From contig NZ_LT629771.1 in assembly GCF_900105175.1 (NCBI RefSeq), positions 62,001 through 126,000 on the forward strand: a DNA stretch of 64,000 nt, in the 5' to 3' direction. A program made the position numbers and the translations under genes. The notes under the pieces are model-generated. The model was not told where the DNA came from, searched no databases, and saw only the letters and a program-made list of their open reading frames with translations. The stretch is from Jiangella sp. DSM 45060 (lineage in GTDB: Bacteria > Actinomycetota > Actinomycetes > Jiangellales > Jiangellaceae). Positions 22,050 to 30,563 of the stretch are shown here, piece after piece. Every line of letters begins with the position of its first letter. Position 1 is the first letter of the stretch.

Positions 22050-22316
22050 ATGGGTGACGTACCGGAGTTCCGGCCGCAGGGCCACGAACTGCTCTACGTC
22101 GCCATCGCCGACCACGTCGCCGCCCGCATCGACGCCGGCGAGCTCCAGCCCGGCGCGCGGCTCACGCCCGAGCGCGAACTCGCCGTCGAGTACGGCGTCG
22201 CCTACCTCACCGTGCGGCGGGCCATGGTGGAGCTGCGCGAGCGTGGCCGCATCCTCACCGTCCACGGCAAGGGCACCTTCGTCGCCCCCGACCAGCCCAC
22301 CACTGACGACGCCTGA
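22050..22316 (+). CDS. GntR-type winged-helix regulator, DNA-binding domain only
   Basis: An 88-residue protein made almost wholly of a GntR winged helix: LYVAIADHVAARIDAGELQPGARLTPERELA followed by TVRRAMVELRERGRI and the wing LTVHGKGTFVA (motif split for length). There is no effector domain, so ligand sensing is not obvious. ATG 22050 is chosen over a longer in-frame start at 22017 because the shorter form begins just before the domain. It is divergent from the 89-residue unknown gene, 82 bp away, so that gene or the regulator itself is the likely target. Confidence 0.8.
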   Translation: MGDVPEFRPQGHELLYVAIADHVAARIDAGELQPGARLTPERELAVEYGVAYLTVRRAMVELRERGRILTVHGKGTFVAPDQPTTDDA

Positions 22317-22372
22317 CCATGATCATCCAGGATTCGTGGGGCCATCACCCGCTGAATCCTGGATGATCATGG
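22317..22372. repeat. Perfect 19-bp inverted repeat with 18-nt loop between convergent genes
   Basis: CCATGATCATCCAGGATTC at 22317-22335 returns as its exact reverse complement at 22354-22372. It begins immediately after the GntR-type stop and includes the last codons and stop of rarD. It may act as a bidirectional terminator, although no T-run follows, or it may be a REP-like dispersed palindrome. The arms are clearly less GC-rich than the surroundings. Confidence 0.75.
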
Positions 22373-23287
22373 ACGCAGTGCGGGGTCGAGGACCAGCCGG
22401 TCCACCGCCGCCCGCCGCGCCTGCCGTCGGCGCACCAGCACCTCGGCGGTGAGGACGACGAGCGCCGTCCAGATGAGGGCGAACCCGAACCACCGCACCG
22501 GGGGCACCGTCTCGCCGTAGACCGCGACCCCCAGCAGGAACTGCAGGCTCGGCGTCAGATACTGCAGCGTCCCCAGCGTGGTCAGCGGCACCCGCACCGC
22601 GGCCGCGCCGAAGAACAGCAGCGGCACCGCCGTCACCACCCCGCAGCCGGCCAGCAGCAGCGTCATGCCCCAGCCGGCCGTGCCGAAGTCGCCGGTGCCA
22701 CGTGCCGCCAGCAGCACCAGGTAGCCCAGCGCGGGCAGGAACAGCACCGCCGTCTCGACCGCCAGGCTCTCGACGGCGTCGACGCCGGCCTTCTTCTTGA
22801 CCAGGCCGTAGGTGGCGAACGAGAAAGCGAGGCTCAGTGCGATCCAGGGCGGCCGCCCGTAGTCGACGGTGAGGACGATGACGGCGACGCCGGCCAGGCC
22901 GAGCGCCGCCCACTGCAGCCGGCGGAGCCGCTCGCCGAAGACGAGGACGCCGAGCACCACCGTCACCAGCGGGTTGATGAAGTAGCCGAGTGACGTCTCG
23001 ACGATGTGGTCGTTGTTGACCGCCCAGATGTACACGCCCCAGTTGGCGCAGATGAGCAGCGCCGCCAGCGTCAGCAGGCCGTAGGCCCGCCGCCCCAGCG
23101 TCCGCAGTTTGCCGAGGTTGCGCACCACGGCGAGCAGCCCGAGCACCAGCACCAGCGACCACACGACCCGGTGCGCCAGGATCTCCGCCGCGCCGGTGTC
23201 TTCCAGCAGCTTGATGTACAGCGGGAAGATGCCCCACAGCGCGTACGCGCCGAAGCCGTACAGCAGACCGGGCCGGGAGGTGCTCAC
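22367..23287 (-). CDS. rarD: RarD/EamA-family (DMT superfamily) transporter
   Basis: A 306-residue inner-membrane protein with ten predicted helices arranged as two EamA repeats, the drug/metabolite transporter fold. The opening LYGFGAYALWGIFPLYIKLL and the segment AHRVVWSLVLVLGLLAVV are typical of RarD. The substrate is unknown. GTG 23287 is preferred over TTG 23290 because a TAGCAT box ends 6 nt upstream, suiting leaderless translation. The gene ends inside the inverted repeat shared with the convergent GntR gene. Confidence 0.85.
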   Translation of the reverse strand: MSTSRPGLLYGFGAYALWGIFPLYIKLLEDTGAAEILAHRVVWSLVLVLGLLAVVRNLGKLRTLGRRAYGLLTLAALLICANWGVYIWAVNNDHIVETSLGYFINPLVTVVLGVLVFGERLRRLQWAALGLAGVAVIVLTVDYGRPPWIALSLAFSFATYGLVKKKAGVDAVESLAVETAVLFLPALGYLVLLAARGTGDFGTAGWGMTLLLAGCGVVTAVPLLFFGAAAVRVPLTTLGTLQYLTPSLQFLLGVAVYGETVPPVRWFGFALIWTALVVLTAEVLVRRRQARRAAVDRLVLDPALRP

Positions 23288-23293
23288 CAACGC

Positions 23294-23299
23294 ATGCTA
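23294..23299 (-). promoter_or_regulatory. -10 box for leaderless rarD
   Basis: TAGCAT read on the minus strand, 6 nt before GTG 23287. This is the spacing seen at several other starts in this window. The -35 region is weak. Confidence 0.45.
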
Positions 23300-23349
23300 G
23301 TGGGCTGCCAGCAATCACTGCATGGTTGGCTCATGACGCGAGACGCGGG

Positions 23350-23372
23350 TTGTCGGTGCCCGCCCGTAGGGT
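23350..23372 (+). promoter_or_regulatory. PafBC-type DNA-damage promoter (RecA-NDp), orphan copy
   Basis: TTGTCGGTG (23350-23358), an 8-nt spacer CCCGCCCG and TAGGGT (23367-23372) exactly fit the actinobacterial RecA-independent damage promoter TTGTCRGTG-N8-TANNNT. It points rightward, but the next genes, korB and korA, run leftward, so transcription would be antisense to korB. No credible plus-strand gene follows. Confidence 0.65.
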
Positions 23373-23424
23373 GGGCCCCACCCGGGCCGGGAGAGGACTG
23401 CCGTACCTCGCGAAACGAGCCGGC

Positions 23425-24479
23425 TCAGCCGACCGTCCAGGCGTCCTTGCCGCGCAACAGCGACTGGAGGTCGCCCTCGCCCTGCTTGGCCGCGGCCTCG
23501 TCCAACTGCTCGGCCATGAGGTCGCCGTACGCCGGCCGCTCGACCTGGCGGAAGATGCCGACGGGGCTGCGGGCCAGCGTGCCGGGGTCGGCCAGCCGCG
23601 ACAGCGCGAACGCCTGGGTGGGGTCGTCGGCCGTGGCGTCGTGGACGATGACGCCGGGGTCGTCGCCCGCGCACACCTCCAGCGAACCGGTCGACGGGTT
23701 GCGGCGCACGCCCAGCTGCCCGTCGGCGCCGAAGCGCACCGGCTCGCCGTGCGTCAGCCGGATGAGCACATCGTCGCTGCTCTCGCGGTTCTTCAGGATC
23801 TCGAACGCGCCGTCGTTGAAGATGTTGCAGTTCTGGTAGATCTCGACCAGCGACGTGCCGCGGTGCGCCGCCGCGGCCGACAGCACCGACGTGAGGTGCT
23901 TGCGGTCGGAGTCGATCGTCCGGGCGACGAACGTGGCCTCGGCGCCCAGCGCCAGCGACACCGGGTTGAACGGCGCCTCCAGCGACCCCATGGGCGTCGA
24001 CTTGGTGACCTTGCCCTGCTCGCTGGTGGGCGAGTACTGGCCCTTCGTCAGCCCGTAGATGCGGTTGTTGAACAGCAGGATCGTCAGGTTGACGTTGCGG
24101 CGCAGGGCGTGGATCAGGTGGTTGCCGCCGATCGACAGCGCGTCGCCGTCGCCGGTGATGACCCAGACGGAGAGGTCGGGACGCGACGCCGCCAGACCGG
24201 TCGCGATGGCCGGCGCACGGCCGTGGATCGAGTGCATCCCGTAGGTGTTCATGTAGTACGGGAAGCGCGAGGAGCAGCCGATGCCGGAGACGAAGACGAT
24301 GTTCTCGCGGGCCAGCCCGAGGTCGGGCAGGAAGCCCTGGACGGCCGCCAGCACGGCGTAGTCGCCGCAGCCGGGGCACCAGCGGACCTCCTGGTCGCTG
24401 GTGAAGTCCTTCTTCGTCTGCTTGACGTCCGTGGTGGGCACCCCGGCGAGGCCGGGCAGGCCCAGTTCGACGGGTGCGG

Positions 24480-24483
<4 letters not shown>
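23425..24483 (-). CDS. korB: 2-oxoglutarate:ferredoxin oxidoreductase, beta subunit
   Basis: The 352-residue thiamine-diphosphate subunit of a two-subunit 2-oxoacid:ferredoxin oxidoreductase. It binds a [4Fe-4S] cluster through Cys36 and Cys39 (WCPGCGDY) and further cysteines such as Cys70 (SGIGCSSRFP). The ThDP/Mg motif is GDGDALSIGGNH at about residues 111-122. GTG 24483 overlaps the korA stop by 4 bp, so the genes are coupled. The 2-oxoglutarate assignment rests on family resemblance to actinobacterial KorB. Confidence 0.9.
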
Positions 24484-26339
<1,856 letters not shown>

Positions 26340-26477
26340 CGGTGTCGACGCCTCCTTCAGACGTTCGGTGTCTCCGGGGTGTCCCGGCTCGAATCCCGAC
26401 CATCCATGCTACGGCGACTTTCCACAGGAGCCGTCCCAGCGTCCGAAGCGTGAGAGATGACACGTCCCCGGCAGCTC

Positions 26478-26506
26478 TCGACCGACAGGACATCTGAGCG
26501 TAATCT
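26478..26506 (+). promoter_or_regulatory. Probable cstA promoter
   Basis: TCGACC at 26478-26483, a 17-nt spacer and TAATCT at 26501-26506 make a reasonable housekeeping-type promoter. It leaves about 40 nt of leader to ATG 26550. The rest of the 26340-26549 gap holds the korA leader. Confidence 0.45.
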
Positions 26507-26549
26507 CTACGGTCACCATCGCAGCACCCGGATCAGTTCGGAGGTCGTC

Positions 26550-28730
26550 ATGGTCGACACCGTCCGCACCGAGCCCACCCAGCCCCGGCGCCGTCCTCCG
26601 CTCAGATCGATCGTGATCTGGGCGCTGGTCGCCGCCGTGGGCGCCGTCGCCTGGGGTGTCGTCGCGCTGACCCGCGGCGAGGAGATCTCGGCGCTGTGGC
26701 TGCTGGCAGCCGCCCTGGGCTCGTACGCCATCGCCTACCGGTTCTACGCCCGGTTCATCGCCCGCCGCGTGCTGAAGGTCGACGACACCCGCGCGACGCC
26801 GGCCGAGACGCTGCGCAACGACACCGACTACCAGCCGACCGACCGGCGCGTGCTGTTCGGTCACCACTTCGCCGCCATCGCCGGCGCCGGCCCGCTCGTC
26901 GGCCCGGTGCTCGCCGCACAGATGGGCTACCTGCCCGGCACCCTCTGGATCGTCGTAGGGGTGATTTTCGCCGGCGCCGTGCAGGACATGGTCGTGCTGT
27001 TCTTCTCGATGCGGCGCAACGGCAAGAGCCTGGGCCAGATGGCGCGCGAGGAGATCGGCGTCGTCGGCGGCGTGGCGGCGTTGGTCGGCGTCTTCACGAT
27101 CATGATCATCCTGCTCGCCGTGCTGGCGCTGGTGGTCGTCAACGCGCTGGCGCACTCGGCGTGGGGCACCTTCTCCATCGCGATGACCATCCCGATCGCG
27201 CTGTTCATGGGGTTCTACCTGCGTTCGCTGCGGCCCGGCCGGGTGATCGAGACCAGCATCATCGGCGTCGGGCTGCTGTTGCTGGCGATCGTCGGCGGCG
27301 GCTGGGTCCAGGACTCCAGCTGGGCCGACACCTTCACGCTGTCGCCCGAGACGCTGGTGTGGGCGCTGATCATCTACGGCTTCGTCGCGTCGGTGCTGCC
27401 GGTGTGGATGCTGCTGGCGCCGCGCGACTACCTGTCGACGTTCATGAAGATCGGGACGATCATCCTGCTCGCCGTCGGGCTGCTGCTGGCCCGGCCGGTG
27501 CTGCAGAACGAGGCGATCACCGACTTCGCCTCCCGCGGCGACGGCCCGGTCTTCGCCGGCTCGCTGTTCCCGTTCGTGTTCATCACCATCGCCTGCGGCG
27601 CGCTCTCCGGCTTCCACGCGCTGATCGCCTCCGGCACCACGCCGAAGCTGATCGAGAAGGAGTCGCAGGTCCGGATGATCGGCTACGGCGGCATGCTGAT
27701 GGAGTCGTTCGTCGCCATCAGCGCCCTCATCGCCGCGTCCGTCATCGACCCCGGCCTCTACTATGCGATGAACGCGCCGGCCGGCTTCCTGGGCGATTCG
27801 CTGGAATCGGCGTCACAGGCCGTCGCGAGTCTCGGCTTCTCGATCACGCCCGACCAACTGGCCGCCGCGGCCGCCTCCGTGGAGGAGTCGACGCTGGTGG
27901 CCCGCACCGGCGGCGCCCCCACGCTCGCCGTCGGCATGTCGCAGATCTTCTCCGACGGGTTCGGCGCCGGCGGGCAGGCGTTCTGGTACCACTTCGCGAT
28001 CATGTTCGAGGCGCTGTTCATCCTGACGACGGTCGACGCCGGCACCCGGGTCGGGCGGTTCATGCTGCAGGACACCCTCGGCAACGTGTGGAAGCCGATG
28101 CGCGACGTGTCGTGGAAGCCGGGGCTGTGGCTGACCAGCGCGGTCGTCGTCGCGGCGTGGGGGTACTTCCTGTACGCCGGCGTCACCGACCCGCTCGGCG
28201 GCATCAACCAGCTGTTCCCGCTGTTCGGCATCGCCAACCAGCTGCTCGCCGCCATCGCGCTGACCGTCGCGACGACGATCCTGATCAAGTCGGGACGGCT
28301 GAAGTGGGCGTGGGTGACGGGCATCCCGCTGGCCTGGGACGCCGCGGTCACGCTGACGGCCAGCTGGCAGAAGGTGTTCTCCGACGACCCCACGCTCGGG
28401 TTCTTCGCCCAGCGCGATCGGTTCTCCGAGGCGCTGGACAACGGCGAGGTGCTGCCGCCGGCGAGGTCGCTGGACGACATGGAGCAGGTGGTGACGAACT
28501 CCACCGTCGACGGCGTGCTGGCGGCGTTCTTCGCGCTGCTGGTCGTGATCATCATCGCCGACGCCGCCAGGGTGTGCGTCAAGGCGCTGCGCACCCCGTC
28601 CGCCGCCACCAGCACCGAGGCGCCGTACGTGCGGTCGACGATGGTGGCGCCGTCCGGGCTGATCCCGACCCGGGCCGAACGCGAACTGATGGCCGCCGCG
28701 TCCCACGGCGACCGGGAGGGTGACGGGTGA
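26550..28730 (+). CDS. cstA: CstA-family carbon starvation/peptide or pyruvate transporter
   Basis: A 726-residue membrane protein with about 16-18 helices. Family segments are VLFGHHFAAIAGAGPLVGPV, MGYLPGTLWIVVGVIFAGAV and TVDAGTRVGRFMLQD. E. coli homologues import peptides or pyruvate under carbon limitation. ATG 26550 is used because GGAGG lies 5 nt upstream; an ORF extension to 26457 lacks a ribosome-binding site. The stop overlaps the start of its usual small partner by 4 bp. Confidence 0.92.
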   Translation: MVDTVRTEPTQPRRRPPLRSIVIWALVAAVGAVAWGVVALTRGEEISALWLLAAALGSYAIAYRFYARFIARRVLKVDDTRATPAETLRNDTDYQPTDRRVLFGHHFAAIAGAGPLVGPVLAAQMGYLPGTLWIVVGVIFAGAVQDMVVLFFSMRRNGKSLGQMAREEIGVVGGVAALVGVFTIMIILLAVLALVVVNALAHSAWGTFSIAMTIPIALFMGFYLRSLRPGRVIETSIIGVGLLLLAIVGGGWVQDSSWADTFTLSPETLVWALIIYGFVASVLPVWMLLAPRDYLSTFMKIGTIILLAVGLLLARPVLQNEAITDFASRGDGPVFAGSLFPFVFITIACGALSGFHALIASGTTPKLIEKESQVRMIGYGGMLMESFVAISALIAASVIDPGLYYAMNAPAGFLGDSLESASQAVASLGFSITPDQLAAAAASVEESTLVARTGGAPTLAVGMSQIFSDGFGAGGQAFWYHFAIMFEALFILTTVDAGTRVGRFMLQDTLGNVWKPMRDVSWKPGLWLTSAVVVAAWGYFLYAGVTDPLGGINQLFPLFGIANQLLAAIALTVATTILIKSGRLKWAWVTGIPLAWDAAVTLTASWQKVFSDDPTLGFFAQRDRFSEALDNGEVLPPARSLDDMEQVVTNSTVDGVLAAFFALLVVIIIADAARVCVKALRTPSAATSTEAPYVRSTMVAPSGLIPTRAERELMAAASHGDREGDG

Positions 28731-28930
28731 GCGCCGTGCTGGCCGTGGTCGGGCGCGCCGCCGCGGGCGTGTGGTGGTACCTGCGTGAGGTCAGCGGGGA
28801 GACCGCCTACGATCGCTACGTCGAGCACTGCCGACGGCACGACGCGGGGGCACGGGTGCTGTCGAGGCGCGAGTTCGAGCGTCGCCGGCAGGACGACCGC
28901 GACCGGTCGCCGCAGCAACGCTGCTGCTGA
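28727..28930 (+). CDS. YbdD/YjiX-family small protein, CstA partner
   Basis: A 67-residue protein of the YbdD/YjiX (DUF466) family that travels with CstA. The core YLREVSGETAYDRYVEHCRR and the basic C-terminal half, rich in Arg, match. In enteric bacteria such proteins are needed for activity of the associated transporter. The gene overlaps cstA by 4 bp, so stoichiometric coupling is likely. The last residues are QQRCC, with two terminal cysteines. Confidence 0.88.
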   Translation: MSAVLAVVGRAAAGVWWYLREVSGETAYDRYVEHCRRHDAGARVLSRREFERRRQDDRDRSPQQRCC

Positions 28931-29004
28931 GGAACCCGGCCGGTTCACCGCGCGTTCATCCCCAGGGGCGCCGTGCTCGTGGTGACGGGCGCCGAGAGGT
29001 GGAC

Positions 29005-29820
29005 GTGCAACGCAATCGTGTGAAGGCCGTGCTGCTGCTGGCGGGGCTGTCGGGCCTGGCCCTGCTGGCCGGCTCGTGGCTGGGCCCGGCCGGCCTGTTC
29101 GTGGCGGCGGTCGTCGTCGTGGGCCTGAACTGCTACGTGGTGCTGCGTTCCGACGCCATCGCGCTGCGGGCCATGCGCGCCTACCCCGTCAGCGAAGCCG
29201 AGCAGCCCGTCCTGCACCGAGTCGTGCGGGAGCTGACGGCGCGGGCGCGGGTGCCGATGCCGCGCCTGTACGTCAGCCCCACCCGCGCCGTGAACGCGTT
29301 CGCCACCGGCCGCGACCCCGCCCATGCCGCCGTCTGCTGCACCGAGGGCATCCTCGACCTCCTCGACGAGCGTGAGCTGCGCGCCGTCATCGGGCACGAG
29401 CTGGCGCACGTCCGGCGCGGCGACACCGTCGTCTCGTCCACCGCGGGCGCCGTCGCCAGCGTCGTCATGGTCGCCGCCGGCGGGCGGGCCGGCCCGGTGG
29501 GGCGGGCGCTGCTGACGGTGCTCGGCCCGGTGGCCGCCGTGGTCGTCCGCGCCACCGTCACCCCGTCGCGCGAGTACGAGGCCGACGCCGAGGCCAGCCG
29601 CATCACCGGCGACCCCCTCGGCCTGGCCGCCGCCCTGCGCAAGCTCGACGCCAGCACCCGGCGGCTGGTGCTGCCGCCCGAGCGCGACATCGTCGCCACC
29701 AGCCACCTGATGATCGCCAGCCCGCTGCAGCAGACAGGCATCGCCAAGCTGTTCGCCTCGCACCCGCCCATGGCGGAGCGGGTCGCCCGGCTGGAGCAAC
29801 GAGCCGGCTACCGCCGCTGA
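29005..29820 (+). CDS. M48-family zinc metalloprotease, HtpX-like
   Basis: A 271-residue membrane protease. Two hydrophobic helices lie in residues about 7-46. The zinc site HELAH is at 131-135, with the third ligand Glu190 in SREYEADAEASR. Two more hydrophobic segments lie at about 143-183. This is the layout of HtpX, which degrades damaged membrane proteins. The length is slightly short of HtpX (about 290). GTG 29005 is chosen because GAGAGG sits 5 nt upstream; GTG 28999 overlaps that site. Confidence 0.88.
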   Translation: MQRNRVKAVLLLAGLSGLALLAGSWLGPAGLFVAAVVVVGLNCYVVLRSDAIALRAMRAYPVSEAEQPVLHRVVRELTARARVPMPRLYVSPTRAVNAFATGRDPAHAAVCCTEGILDLLDERELRAVIGHELAHVRRGDTVVSSTAGAVASVVMVAAGGRAGPVGRALLTVLGPVAAVVVRATVTPSREYEADAEASRITGDPLGLAAALRKLDASTRRLVLPPERDIVATSHLMIASPLQQTGIAKLFASHPPMAERVARLEQRAGYRR

Positions 29821-29880
29821 CCGCCCGCTACGATCGACCGCGACAACGATCACGGCCCGGCCAGGCAGGAGATCGCGCCG

Positions 29881-30389
29881 GTGCCGCAGCACGCGTTCGT
29901 CGACGAGTCATTCTCCGGCGACTACCTCGTCGCGGCTGTCCTCGTTCCTGCGAGGAGCGTGAATGCGGCGCGAGCATCGCTGCGCGGGGTGCTGCGTCCT
30001 GGTCAGCGGCGCATCCACTTCAAGGACGAGCGGCCGCCTCGCAAGGACCGGGTGCTCTCGGTCATCGACCGCCTCGAGGTCACGGCGAGGGTGTATGTGA
30101 CCGCGAACGAGCGGAAAGCCCGCGGTGTGTGTCTGGAGCGCATGGTGCCGGACCTCGTGGCCGCCCGAGTGTCCCGGCTGGTGCTGGAGCGCGACGAGTC
30201 GCTGGCGCGCTTCGATCGGCAGGTGCTTGCCCGGCTGACCCGGGTGCACTGTCCCGACCTGTCTACGAGCACCAGCGCGCTCATAGCGACCTGTTGCTGT
30301 GCCTGCCCGACGCGATCGCGTGGTGCTGGGCGAAGGGCGGGCGATGGCGCGAACGGGTGGCCGGGCGCACCACCGAGATACGGGTGTAG
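29881..30389 (+). pseudogene. Frameshifted DUF3800-like hypothetical gene
   Basis: The first frame gives FVDESFSGDYLVAAVLVPA, GQRRIHFKDERPPRKDRV and on to RLTRVHCPDL. This is the N-terminal two thirds of an actinobacterial family resembling DUF3800 (DES motif near the start). Near 30260 the family continuation appears in another frame: VYEHQRAHSDLLLCLPDAIA, then WCWAKGGRWRERV, ending at TAG 30389. A single lost base explains this. AGGAGA at 29867 and TACGAT at 29829-29834 still mark a start at GTG 29881. A sequencing error is the alternative. Confidence 0.7.
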
Positions 30390-30400
30390 GAAGCGCGAAA

Positions 30401-30433
30401 CCCCGCTCACCAGTCGTCCGGCTGGCTGCGGGG
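30401..30433 (+). terminator. Hairpin after the DUF3800-like pseudogene
   Basis: CCCCGC (30401-30406) pairs with GCGGGG (30428-30433), and the inner arms CCAG/CTGG add to the stem. It lies 12 nt past the TAG at 30389. No T-run, as is usual in such genomes. Confidence 0.5.
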
Positions 30434-30521
30434 CTCACTTCCCACGGGCTACTGCCCTGGCACTCATAGGCTACGGCCTCGGGCGGGACAAATCCAGTCC
30501 GGCGCAGCCGAAAACGACCGA

Positions 30522-30552
30522 GCCCGGCCCGTGCGCGGCGCACGGACCGGGC
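30522..30552 (-). terminator. Terminator of the GDPD fusion gene
   Basis: GCCCGGCCCGTGCG and CGCACGGACCGGGC form a 14-bp stem with one mismatch and a 3-nt loop. Read on the minus strand it follows the gene's stop and is succeeded by TCGGTCGTTTT, a short T-run. Confidence 0.65.
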
Positions 30553-30563
30553 GGCGGTCCCGG

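Noticed and set aside
23369..23383. GGGTGGG-C-CCCACCC palindrome as a korB terminator
   Set aside because: It overlaps the -10 of the PafBC-type motif and the stem is short; the second motif copy at 63.4 kb lacks this palindrome, so it is probably incidental.
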